In this document: positions 14,315 to 26,603 of the stretch, piece after piece
How positions within the stretch are numbered: position 1 is the first letter of the stretch
Layout of the letters: each line of letters starts with the position of its first letter
From: Balanoglossus misakiensis
Taxonomy: Eukaryota > Hemichordata
Length of the DNA stretch: 64,000 bases
Reading direction: 5' to 3'
Assembly: GCA_040954595.2 (NCBI GenBank)
Contig: CM082579.2
Location: forward strand, 13,268,001 to 13,332,000
Made by a program: the position numbers and the translations under genes
The notes under the pieces: generated by a model
Databases searched by the model: none
Seen by the model: only the letters and a program-made list of their open reading frames with translations
Told to the model about the DNA's origin: nothing

Positions 14315-17300
14315 ATGGACAGGATACTGTCCACTCTGGCCAGGATACTGTCTGGCCTGGTTAATGTTGACGCAAAGGTTGACCCCACCAGACACTCAAA
14401 ATTAATGGACAGGATACTGTCCACTCTGGTCAGGATACTGTCTGGCCTGGTTAATGTTGACGCAAAGTTTGACCACACGAGACACTCAAAATTAATGGAC
14501 AGGATACTGTCCACTCTGGCCTGGTTACTGTCTGGCCTGGTTAATGTTGATGCAACGGTTGACCCCACCAGACACTCGAAATTAATGGGCAGAATACTGT
14601 CCACTCTGGTCTGGTTACTGTCTGGCCTGGTTAATGTTGACGCAAAGGTTGACCCGACCAAACACTCAAAATTAATGGGCAGGATACTGTCCACTCTGGC
14701 CTTGTTACTGTCTGGCCTGGTTAATGTTGACGCAAAGGTTGACCCAACCAAACACTTGAAATTAATGGGCAGGATACTGTCCACTCTGGCCTTGTTACTG
14801 TCTGGCCTGGTTAATGTTGACGCAAAGGTTGACCCCACCAAACACTTGAAATTCATGGGCAGAATACTGTCCACTCTGGCCAGGATACTGTCTTGCCTGG
14901 TTAATGTTGACGCAAAGGTTGACCCCACCAAATACTCGAAATTAATGGGCAGAATACTGTCCACTCTGGCCAGGATACTGTCAGGCCTGGTTAAGGTTGA
15001 CGCAAAGGTTGACCCCACCAAACACTCGAAATTCATGGGCAGGATACTGTCCACTCTGGCCTGGTTACTGTCTGGCCTGGTTAATGTTGACGCAAAGGTT
15101 GACCCCACCAAACACTCGAAATTAATGGACTGGATACTGTCCACTCTGGCCTGGTTACTGTCTGGCCTGGTTAATGTTGACGCAAAGGTTGACCCCACCA
15201 AACACTCGAAATTAATGGACAGGATACTGTCCACCCTGGCCTGGTTACTGTCTGGCCTGGTTAATGTTGACGCAAAGGTTGACCCCACCAAACACTCGAA
15301 ATTAATGGACAGGATACTGTCCACTCTGGCCTGGTTACTGTCTGGCCTGGTTAATGTTGACGCAAAGGTTGACCCCACCAAACACTCGAAATTAATGGGC
15401 AGAATACTGTCCACTCTGGCCTGGTTACTGTCTGGCCTGGTTAATGTTGACGCAAAGGTTGACCCCACCAAACACTCAAAATTGATGGGCAGGATACTGT
15501 CCACTCTGGCCTTGTTACTGTCTGGCCTGGTTAATGTTGACGCAAAGGTTGACCCCACCAAACACTCGAAATTAATTGGCAGAATACTGTCCACTCTGGT
15601 CTGGTTACTGTCTGGCCTGGTTAATGTTGACGCAAAGGTTGACCCGACCAAACACTCAAAATTAATGGGCAGGATACTGTCCACTCTGGCCTTGTTACTG
15701 TCTGGCCTGGTTAATGTTGACGCAAAGGTTGACCCCACCAAACACTCGAAATTAATGGGAGGGATACTGTCCACTCTGGCCTTGTTACTGTCTGGCCTGG
15801 TTAATGTTGACGCAAAGGTTGACCCAACCAAACACTTGAAATTAATGGGCAGGATACTGTCCACTCTGGCCTTGTTACAGTCTGGCCTGGTTAATGTTGA
15901 CGCAAAGGTTGACCCCACCAAACACTTGAAATTCATGGGCAGAATACTGTCCACTCTGGCCAGGATACTGTCTTGCCTGGTTAATGTTGACGCAAAGGTT
16001 GACCCCACCAAATACTCGAAATTAATGGGCAGAATACTGTCCACTCTGGCCAGGATACTGTCAGGCCTGGTTAAGGTTGACGCAAAGGTTGACCCCACCA
16101 AACACTCGAAATTCATGGGCAGGATACTGTCCACTCTGGCCTGGTTACTGTCTGGCCTGGTTAATGTTGACGCAAAGGTTGACCCCACCAAACACTCGAA
16201 ATTAATGGACTGGATACTGTCCACTCTGGCCTGGTTACTGTCTGGCCTGGTTAATGTTGACGCAAAGGTTGACCCCACCAAACACTCGAAATTAATGGAC
16301 AGGATACTGTCCACTCTGGCCTGGTTACTGTCTGGCCTGGTTAATGTTGACGCAAAGGTTGACCCCACCAAACACTCGAAATTAATGGACAGGATACTGT
16401 CCACTCTGGCCTGGTTACTGTCTGGCCTGGTTAATGTTGACGCAAAGGTTGACCCCACCAAACACTCGAAATTAATGGACAGGATACTGTCCACTCTGGC
16501 CTGGTTACTGTCTGGCCTGGTTAATGTTGACGCAAAGGTTGACCCCACCAAACACTCGAAATTAATGGGCAGAATACTGTCCACTCTGGCCTGGTTACTG
16601 TCTGGCCTGGTTAATGTTGACGCAAAGGTTGACCCCACCAAACACTCAAAATTGATGGGCAGGATACTGTCCACTCTGGCCTTGTTACTGTCTGGCCTGG
16701 TTAATGTTGACGCAAAGGTTGACCCCACCAAACACTCGAAATTAATTGGCAGGATACTGTCCACTCTGGCCTTGTTACTGTCTGGCCTGGTTAATGTTGA
16801 CGCAAAGGTTGACCCCACCAAACACTCGAAATTAATTGGCAGGATACTGTCCACTCTGGTCTGGTTACTGTCTGGCCTGGTTAATGTTGACACAAAGGTT
16901 GACCCCACCAAACACTCAAAATTAATGGGCAGGATACTGTCCACTCTGGCCTTGTTACTGTCTGGCCTGGTTAATGTTGACGCAAAGGTTGACACCACCA
17001 AACACTCGAAATTAATGGGCAGGATACTGTCCACTCTGGCCTTGTTACTGTCTGGCCTGGTTAATGTTGACGCAAAGGTTGCCCCAACCAAACACTCGAA
17101 ATTAATGGGCAGGATACTGTCCACTCTGGCCTGGTTACTGTCTGGCCTGGTTAATGTTGACGCAAAGGTTGACCCCACCAAACACTTGAAATTCATGGGC
17201 AGAATACTGTCCACTCTGGCCAGGATACTGTCTGGCCTGGTTAATGTTGACGCAGGGGTTGACCCCACCAAACACTCGAAATTCATGGGCAGGATACTGT

Positions 17301-17622
17301 CCACTCTGGCCTGGTTACTGTCTGGCCTGGTTAATGTTGACGCAAAGGTTGACCCCACCAAACACTCGAAATTAATGGGCAGGATACTGTCCACTCTGGC
17401 CTTGTTACTGTCTGGCCTGGTTAAAGTTGGCGCAAAGGTTGACCCCACCAAACACTCGAAATTCATGGGCAGAATACTGTCCACTCTGGCCAGGATACTG
17501 TCTGGCCTGGTTAATGTTGACGCAAAGGTTGACCCCACCAGACACTCAAAATTAATAGACAGGATACTGTCCACTCTGGCCAGGATACTGTCTGCCCTGG
17601 TTAATGTTGACACTCAAAATTA
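14315..17622. repeat. Higher-order block 5 of the 90-bp satellite (3,308 bp)
   Basis: Length 36 x 90 + 68. From about 15,000 onwards the order of variant units, including the rare CTTGTTACAG variant near 15,878 and GACACCACC near 16,993, follows block 4 (near 12,750 and 13,684). Blocks 4 and 5 are therefore copies of a common parent. Confidence 0.85.
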
Positions 17623-20008
17623 ATGGACAGGATACTGTCCACTCTGGCCAGGATACTGTCTGGCCTGGTTAATGTTGACGCAAAGGTTGACCCCACCAGA
17701 CACTCAAAATTAATGGACAGGATACTGTCCACTCTGGTCAGGATACTGTCTGGCCTGGTTAATGTTGACGCAAAGTTTGACCACACGAGACACTCAAAAT
17801 TAATGGACAGGATACTGTCCACTCTGGCCTGGTTACTGTCTGGCCTGGTTAATGTTGATGCAACGGTTGACCCCACCAGACACTCGAAATTAATGGGCAG
17901 AATACTGTCCACTCTGGTCTGGTTACTGTCTGGCCTGGTTAATGTTGACGCAAAGGTTGACCCGACCAAACACTCAAAATTAATGGGCAGGATACTGTCC
18001 ACTCTGGCCTTGTTACTGTCTGGCCTGGTTAATGTTGACACAAAGGTTGACCCCACCAAACACTCGAAATTAATGGGAGGGATACTGTCCACTCTGGCCT
18101 TGTTACTGTCTGGCCTGGTTAATGTTGACGCAAAGGTTGACCCAACCAAACACTTGAAATTAATGGGCAGGATACTGTCCACTCTGGCCTTGTTACTGTC
18201 TGGCCTGGTTAATGTTGACGCAAAGGTTGACCCCACCAAACACTTGAAATTCATGGGCAGAATACTGTCCACTCTGGCCAGGATACTGTCTTGCCTGGTT
18301 AATGTTGACGCAAAGGTTGACCCCACCAAATACTCGAAATTAATGGGCAGATTACTGTCCACTCTGGCCAGGATACTGTCAGGCCTGGTTAAGGTTGACG
18401 CAAAGGTTGACCCCACCAAACACGCGAAATTCATGGGCAGGATACTGTCCACTCTGGCCGGGTTACTGTCTGGCCTGGTTAATGTTGACGCAAAGGTTGA
18501 CCCCACCAAACACTCGAAATTAATGGGCAGGATACTGTCCACTCTGGCCTTGTTACTGTCTGTCCTGGTTAATGTTGACGCAAAGGTTGACCCCACCAAA
18601 CACTCGAAATTCATGGGCAGAATACTGTCCACTCTGGCCAGGATACTGTCTGGCCTGGTTAATGTTGACGCAAAGGTTGACCCCACCAGACACTCAAAAG
18701 TAATAGACAGGATACTGTCCACTCTGGCCAGGATACTCTCTGGCCTGGTTAATGTTGACACTCAAAATTAATGGACAGGATACTGTCCACTCTGGCCAGG
18801 ATACTGTCTGGCCTGGTTAATGTTGACGCAAAGGTTGACCCCACCAGACACTCAAAATTAATGGACAGGATACTGTCCACTCTGGTCAGGATACTGTCTG
18901 GCCTGGTTAATGTTGACGCACAGGTTGACCCCACCAGACACTCAATATTAATGGGCAGAATACTGTCCACTCTGGCCAGGATACTGTCTGGTCTGGTTAA
19001 TGTTGACGCAAAGGTTGACCCCACCAAACACTCGAAATTAACGGGCAGAATACTGTCCACTCTGGCCAGGATACTGTCTGGCCTGGTTAATGTTGACGCA
19101 AAGGTTGACCCCACCAGACACTCAAAATTAATGGACAGGATACTGTCCACTCTGGTCAGGATACTGTCTGGCCTGGTTAATGTTGACGCACAGGTTGACC
19201 CCACCAGACACTCAAAATTAATGGGCAGAATACTGTCCACTCTGGCCAGGATACTGTCTGGTCTGGTTAATGTTGACGCAAAGGTTGAGCCCACCAAACA
19301 CTCGAAATTAATGGGAGGGATACTGTCCACTCTGGCCTTGTTACTGTCTGGCCTGGTTAATGTTGACGCAAAGGTTGACCCAACCAAACACTTGAAATTA
19401 ATGGGCAGGATACTGTCCACTCTGGCCTTGTTACTGTCTGGCCTGGTTAATGTTGACGCAAAGGTTGACCCCACCAAACACTTGAAATTCATGGGCAGAA
19501 TACTGTCCACTCTGGCAAGGATACTGTCTTGCCTGGTTAATGTTGACGCAAAGGTTGACCCCACCAAATACTCGAAATTAATGGGCAGAATACTGTCCAC
19601 TCTGGCCAGGATACTGTCAGGCCTGGTTAAGGTTGACGCAAAGGTTGACCCCACCAAACACTCGAAATTCATGGGCAGGATACTGTCCACTCTGGCCGGG
19701 TTACTGTCTGGCCTGGTTAATGTTGACGCAAAGGTTGACCCCACCAAACACTCGAAATTAATGGGCAGGATACTGTCCACTCTGGCCTTGTTACTGTCTG
19801 GCCTGGTTAATGTTGACGCAAAGGTTGACCCCACCAAACACTCGAAATTCATGGGCAGAATACTGTCCACTCTGGCCAGGATACTGTCTGGCCTGGTTAA
19901 TGTTGACGCAAAGGTTGACCCCACCAGACACTCAAAATTAATAGACAGGATACTGTCCACTCTGGCCAGGATACTCTCTGGCCTGGTTAATGTTGACACT
20001 CAAAATTA
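17623..20008. repeat. Short higher-order blocks 6 and 7 of the 90-bp satellite (1,148 and 1,238 bp)
   Basis: Two adjacent blocks, 17,623-18,770 (12 x 90 + 68) and 18,771-20,008 (13 x 90 + 68). Both end in a tail with CTCTCTGGCC instead of CTGTCTGCCC, so they are closer to each other than to blocks 1-5. Block 7 introduces GCACAGGTTGACC and ACGGGCAGAATAC variants that dominate further right. Confidence 0.8.
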
Positions 20009-23000
20009 ATGGACAGGATACTGTCCACTCTGGCCAGGATACTGTCTGGCCTGGTTAATGTTGACGCAAAGGTTGACCCCACCAGACACTCAAAATTAAT
20101 GGACAGGATACTGTCCACTCTGGTCAGGATACTGTCTGGCCTGGTTAATGTTGACGCACAGGTTGACCCCACCAGACACTCAAAATTAATGGGCAGAATA
20201 CTGTCCACTCTGGCCAGGATACTGTCTGGTCTGGTTAATGTTGACGCAAAGGTTGACCCCACCAAACACTCGAAATTAACGGGCAGAATACTGTCCACTC
20301 TGGCCTGGTTACTGTCTGGTCTGGTTAATGTTGACACAAGGTTGACCCCACCAGACACTCAAAATTAATGGACAGGATACTGTCCACTCTGGCCAGGATA
20401 CTGTCTGGTCTGGTTAATGTTGACGCAAAGGTTGAGCCCACCAAACACTCGAAATTAATGGGCAGAATACTGTCCACTCTGGCCAGGATACTGTCTGGTC
20501 TGGTTAATGTTGACGCAAGGTTGACCCCACCAGACACTCAAAATTAATGGACAGGATACTGTCCACTCTGGCCAGGATACTATCTGGTCTGGTTAATGTT
20601 GACGCAAAGGTTGAGCCCACCAGACACTCGAAATTCATGGGCAGGATACTGTCCACTCTGGCCGGGTTACTGTCTGGCCTGGTTAATGTTGACGCAAAGG
20701 TTGACCCCACCAAACACTCGAAATTAATGGGCAGGATACTGTCCACTCTGGCCTTGTTACTGTCTGGCCTGGTTAATGTTGACGCAAAGGTTGACCCCAC
20801 CAAACACTCGAAATTCATGGGCAGAATACTGTCCACTCTGGCCAGGATACTGTCTGGCCTGGTTAATGTTGACGCACAGGTTGACCCCACCAGACACTCA
20901 AAATTAATGGGCAGAATACTGTCCACTCTGGCCAGGATACTGTCTGGTCTGGTTAATGTTGACGCAAAGGTTGACCCCACCAAACACTCGAAATTAACGG
21001 GCAGAATACTGTCCACTCTGGCCTTGTTACTGTCTGGCCTGGTTAATGTTGACGCAAAGGTTGACCCAACCAAACACTCGAAATTAATGGGCAGGATACT
21101 GTCCACTCTGGCCTTGTTACTGTCTGGCCTGGTTAATGTTGACGCAAAGGTTGACCCCACCAAACACTTGAAATTCATGGGCAGAATACTGTCCACTCTG
21201 GCCAGGATACTGTCTTGCCTGGTTAATGTTGACGCAAAGGTTGACCCCACCAAATACTCGCAATTAATGGGCAGAATACTGTCCACTCTGGCCAGGATAC
21301 TGTCAGGCCTGGTTAAGGTTGACGCAAAGGTTGACCCCACCAAACACTCGAATATCATGGGCAGGATACTGTCCACTCTGGCCGGGTTACTGTCTGGCCT
21401 GGTTAATGTTGACGCAAAGGTTGACCCCACCAAACACTCGAAATTAATGGGCAGGATACTGTCCACTCTGGCCTTTTTACTGTCTGGCCTGGTTAATGTT
21501 GACGCAAAGGTTGACCCCACCAAACACTCGAAATTCATGGGCAGAATACTGTCCACTCTGGCCAGGATACTGTCTGGCCTGGTTAATGTTGACGCAAAGG
21601 TTGACCCCACCAGACACTCAAAATTAATAGACAGGATACTGTCCACTCTGGCCAGGATACTCTCTGGCCTGGTTAATGTTGACACTCAAAATTAATGGAC
21701 AGGATACTGTCCACTCTGGCCAGGATACTGTCTGGCCTGGTTAATGTTGACGCAAAGGTTGACCCCACCAGACACTCAAAATTAATGGACAGGATACTGT
21801 CCACTCTGGTCAGGATACTGTCTGGCCTGGTTAATGTTGACGCACAGGTTGACCCCACCAGACACTCAAAATTAATGGGCAGAATACTGTCCACTCTGGC
21901 CAGGATACTGTCTGGTCTGGTTAATGTTGACGCAAAGGTTGACCCCACCAAACACTCGAAATTAACGGGCAGAATACTGTCCACTCTGGCCTGGTTACTG
22001 TCTGGTCTGGTTAATGTTGACACAAGGTTGACCCTACCAGACACTCAAAATTAATGGACAGGATACTGTCCACTCTAGCCAGGATACTGTCTGGTCTGGT
22101 TAATGTTGACGCAAAGGTTGAGCCCACCAAACACTCGAAATTAATGGGCAGAATACTGTCCACTCTGGCCAGAATACTGTCTCGTCTGGTTAATGTTGAC
22201 GCAAGGTTGACCCCACCAGACACTCAAAATTAATGGACAGGATACTGTCCACTCTGGCCAGGATACTGTCTGGTCTGGTTAATGTTGACGCAAAGGTTGA
22301 GCCCACCAGACACTCAAAATTAATGGGCAGGATACTGTCCACTCTGGCCAGGATACTGTCTGGTCTGGTTAATGTTGACGCAAGGTTGACCCCACCAGAC
22401 ACTCAAAATTAATGGACAGGATACTGTCCACTCTGGCCAGGATACTGTCTGGTCTGGTTAATGTTGACGCAAAGGTTGAGCCCACCAGACACTCAAAATT
22501 AATGGACAGGATACTGTCCACTCTGGCCAGGATACTGTCTGGTCTGGTTAATGTTGACGCAAAGGTTGAGCCCACCAGACACTCAAAATTAATGGGCAGA
22601 ATACTGTCCACTCTGGCCAGGATACTGTCTGGTCTGGTTAATGTTGACGCAAGGTTGACCCCACCAGACACTCAAAATTAATGGGCAGGATACTGTCCAC
22701 TCTGGCCAGGATACTGTCTGGTCTGGTTAATGTTGACGCAAGGTTGACCCCACCAGACACTCAAAATTAATGGACAGGATACTGTCCACTCTGGCCAGGA
22801 TACTGTCTGGTCTGGTTAATGTTGACGCAAAGGTTGAGCCCACCAAATACTCGAAATTAATGGGCAGAATACTGTCCACTCTGGCCAGGATACTGTCTGG
22901 TCTGGTTAATGTTGACGCAAGGTTGACCCCACCAGACACCCAAAATTAATGGGCAGGATACTGTCCACTCTGGCTAGGATACTGTCTGGTCTGGTTAATG

Positions 23001-24400
23001 TTGACGCAAAGGTTGAGCCCACCAAATACTCGAAATTAATGGGCAGAATACTGTCCACTCTGGCCAGGATACTGTCTGGTCTGGTTAATGTTGACGCAAA
23101 GGTTGAGCCCACCAGACACTCAAAATTAATGGGCAGAATACTGTCCACTCTGGCCAGGATACTGTCTGGTCTGGTTAATGTTGACGCAAGGTTGACCCCA
23201 CCAGACACTCAAAATTAATGGGCAGGATACTGTCCACTCTGGCCAGGATACTGTCTGGTCTGGTTAATGTTGACGCAAGGTTGACCCCACCAGACACTCA
23301 AAATTAATGGACAGGATACTGTCCACTCTGGCCAGGATACTGTCTGGTCTGGTTAATGTTGACGCAAAGGTTGAGCCCACCAAATACTCGAAATTAATGG
23401 GCAGAATACTGTCCACTCTGGCCAGGATACTGTCTGGTCTGGTTAATGTTGACGCAAGGTTGACCCCACCAGACACTCAAAATTAATGGGCAGGATACTG
23501 TCCACTCTGGCTAGGATACTGTCTGGTCTGGTTAATGTTGACGCAAAGGTTGAGCCCACCAAATACTCGAAATTAATGGGCAGAATACTGTCCACTCTGG
23601 CCAGGATACTGTCTGGTCTGGTTAATGTTGACGCAAGGTTGACCCCACCAGACACTCAAAATTAATGGGCAGGATACTGTCCACTCTGGCTAGGATACTG
23701 TCTGGTCTGGTTAATGTTGACGCAAAGGTTGACCGCACCAAACACTCGAAATTAATGGGCAGAATACTGTCCACTCTGGCCAGGATACTGTCTGGTCTGA
23801 TTAATGTTGATGCAAAGGTTGACCCCACCAAACACTCAAAATTAATGGACAGAATAATGTCCACTCTGGTCTGGTTACTGTCTGGCCTGGTTAATGTTGA
23901 CGCAAAGGTTGACCCCACCAAACACTCGAAATTAATGGGCAGAATACTGTCCACTCTGGCCTGGTTACTGTCTGGCCTGGTTAATGTTGACGCAAAGGTT
24001 GACCCCACCAAACACTCAAAATTAATTGGCAGGATACTGTCCACTCTGGCCTTGTTACTGTCTGGCCTGGTTAATGTTGACGCAAAGGTTGACCCAACCA
24101 AACACTCGAAATTAATGGGCAGGATACTGTCCACTCTGGAATTGTAACTGTCTGGCCTGGTTAATGTTGACGCAAAGGTTGACCCAACCAAACACTCGAA
24201 AGTCATGGGCAGGATACTGTCCACTCTGGCCTGGTTACTGTCTGGCCTGGTTAATGTTGACGCAAAGGTTGACCCCACCAAACACTCGAAATTAATGGGC
24301 AGGATACTGTCCACTCTGGCCTTGTTACTGTCTGGCCTGGTTAATGTTGACGCAAAGGTTGACCCCACCAAACACTTGAAATTCATGGGCAGAATACTGT
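20009..24400. repeat. 90-bp satellite, dimer zone with 89-bp units
   Basis: From about 20,335 to 23,640 many units carry a one-base deletion (GACGCAAGGTTGACC instead of GACGCAAAGGTTGACC). They alternate with 90-bp units to give 179-bp dimers and 269-bp trimers; the spacing of the deleted units is repeatedly 179 or 269 bp. Each deletion shifts the reading frame, and the long open frames seen to the left stop here. A normal 22-bp-deletion junction is still present at about 21,690. From about 23,700 TGG-TTA and TTG-TTA units return. Confidence 0.85.
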
Positions 24401-26364
24401 CCACTCTGGCCGGATACTGCCTGGCCTGGTTAATGTTGACGCAAAGGTTGACCCCACCAAACACTTGAAATTAATGGGCAGAATACTGTCCACTCTCCGC
24501 CTGGTTACTTTCAGGCCTGGTTAATGTTGACGCAAAGGTTGACCCCACCAAACACTCGAAATTCATGGGCAGGATACTGTCCACTCTGGCCTGGTTACTG
24601 TCTGGCCTGGTTAATGTTGACGCAAAGGTTGACCCCACCAAACACTCGAAATTAATGGGCAGGATACTGTCCACTCTGGCCTTGTTACTGTCTGGCCTGG
24701 TTAATGTTGACGCAAAGGTTGACCCCACCAAACACTCGAAATTCATGGGCAGAATACTGTCCACTCTGGCCAGGATACTGTCTGGCCTGGTTAATGTTGA
24801 CGCAAAGGTTGACCCCACCAAACACTTGAAATTCATGGGCAGAATACTGTCCACTCTCCGCCTGGTTACTGTCTGGCCTGGTTAATGTTGACGCAACGGT
24901 TGACCCCACCAAACACTCGAAATAAATGGGCAGAATACTGTCCACTCTCCGCCTGGTTACTTTCAGGCCTGGTTAATGTTGACGCAAAGGTTGACCCAAC
25001 CAAACACTCGAAATTAATGTGCAGGATACTGTCCACTCTGGCCTTGTTACTGTCTGGCCTGGTTAATGTTGACGCAACGGTTGACCCCACCAAACACTCG
25101 AAATTAATGGGCAGAATACTGTCCACTCTCAGCCTGGTTACTGTCTGGCCTGGTTAATGTTGACGCAAAGGTTGACCCAACCAAACACTTGAAATTCATG
25201 GGCAGAATACTGTCCACTCTCCGCCTGGTTACTTTCAGGCCTGGTTAATGTTGACGCAAAGGTTGACCCCACCAAACACTCGAAATTCATGGGCAGGATA
25301 CTGTCCACTCTGGCCTGGTTACTGTCTGGCCTGGTTAATGTTGACGCAAAGGTTGACCCCACCAAATTAATGGGCAGAATACTGTCCAATTTCCGCCTGG
25401 TTACTGTCTGGCCTGGTTAATGTTGACGCAAAGGTTGACCCCACCAAACACTCGAAATTAATGGGCAGGATACTGTCCACTCTGGCCTTGTTACTGTCTG
25501 GCCTGGTTAATGTTGACGCAACGGTTGACCCCACCAAACACTCGAAATTAATGGGCAGAATTCTGTCCAATCTCCGCCTGGTTACTGTCTGGCCTGGTTA
25601 ATGTTGACGCAAAGGTTGACCCCACCAAACACTCGAAATTAATGGGCAGGATACTGTCCACTCTGGCCTTGTTACTGTCTGGCCTGGTTAATGTTGACGC
25701 AAAGGTTGACCCCACCAAACACTTTAAATTCATGGGCAGAATACTGTCCACTCTCCGCCTGGTTACTTCCAGGCCTGGTTAATGTTGACGCAAAGGTTGA
25801 CCCCACCAAACACTCGAAATTAATGGGCTGAATACTGTCCAATCTCCGCCTGGTTACTGTCTGGCCTGGTTAATGTTGACACAACGGTTGACCCCACCAA
25901 ACACTCGAAATTAAGGGGTAATCTCCGCCTGGTTACTGTCTGGCCTGGTTAATGTTGACGCAAAGGTTGACCCCACCAAACACTCGAAATTAATGGGCAG
26001 GATACTGTCCACTCTGGCCTTGTTACTGTCTGGCCTGGTTAATGTTGACGCAAAGGTTGACCCCACCAAACACTTGAAATTCATGGGCAGAATACTGTCC
26101 ACTCTCCGCCTGGTTACTTCCAGGCCTGGTTAATGTTGACGCAAAGGTTGACCCAACCAAACACTCGAAATTAATAGGCAGAATACTGTCCAATCTCCGC
26201 CTGGTTACTGTCTGGCCTGGTTAATGTTGACGCAACGGTTGACCCCACCAAACACTCGAAATTAATGGGCAGAATACTGTCCACTCTCTGCCTGGTTACT
26301 TTCAGGCCGGGTTAATGTTGACGCAAAGGTTGACCCAACCAAACACTCGAAATTAATGGGCAGG
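24401..26364. repeat. Decayed right margin of the 90-bp array
   Basis: Units here carry small insertions, deletions and diverged blocks, for example CTCTCCGCCTGGTTAC in place of CTCTGGCCTGGTTAC, CTTTCAGGCC, a unit lacking about 10 bp at 25,365 and one shortened at 25,915. Lengths vary around 90 bp. Decay at one flank is what unequal exchange predicts, because edge units escape homogenisation. Confidence 0.85.
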
Positions 26365-26390
26365 ATATTTGTGGAATTGTTGCCTTGTCA
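26365..26390 (+). other. 26-bp filler copied from the neighbouring spacer at the array breakpoint
   Basis: The 26 bases here, beginning ATATTTGTGGAATTG, are identical to 26,747-26,772 about 380 bp downstream, and to the equivalent places in the other two spacer copies. They sit exactly where subfamily A satellite stops and the composite repeat begins, so they look like a templated insertion made during joining. Confidence 0.75.
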
Positions 26391-26603
26391 GGATACATAG
26401 GTTGACCCACCAAACACTCAAAATTAATGGACAGCATACTGTCCACTCTGGCCTGGTTACTGTGTGTTCTGGTTAATGTTGACGCACAGGTTGTCCCCAC
26501 CAAACACTCAAAATTAATGGGCAACATACTGTCCACTGTGGCCTGGTTACTGTGTGCTCTGGTTAATGTTGACGCAAAGGTTGACCCCACCAAACACTCA
26601 AAA
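26391..26603. repeat. 90-bp satellite subfamily B, truncated block of composite copy 1
   Basis: A little over two units of subfamily B, recognised by CTGTGTGCTCTGG where subfamily A has CTGTCTGGCCTGG. Compared with 29,071-29,453, two units (180 bp) are missing, so this copy is internally deleted as well as cut off on its left. Confidence 0.85.

Larger units (their letters stand above)
1..26364. repeat. 90-bp satellite array (subfamily A), truncated by the left edge of the window
   Basis: About 290 head-to-tail copies of a 90-bp unit. A typical unit runs from ATGGGCAGGATACTGTCC through GGCCTGGTTAATGTTGAC to CACTCGAAATTA. The segment AGGATACTGTC occurs twice in many units, about 21 bp apart, so the monomer itself looks partly duplicated. 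Diagnostic variable positions (GGC/GAC after the ATG, AGG-ATA/TGG-TTA/TTG-TTA, TCG/TCA/TTG, AAA/AGA) recur in ordered runs and define higher-order blocks. The period is a multiple of three and the unit has no stop in one frame of each strand, so open frames of 1,000 to 1,700 codons appear on both strands. Variable sites are spread over all three codon positions, which argues against protein selection. The array is already in progress at base 1, so its full length is unknown. Confidence 0.97.

Noticed and set aside
71-24468. Very long open reading frames on both strands of the 90-bp array (up to 1,736 codons)
   Set aside because: They follow from a stop-free unit whose period is a multiple of three, exist on both strands at once, and their variation is not biased to third codon positions. 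Not annotated as genes.
1-26364. Telomeric or centromeric identity of the arrays
   Set aside because: No TTAGGG-type repeats are present, and nothing in the sequence alone identifies a centromere; large satellites also occur in chromosome arms.
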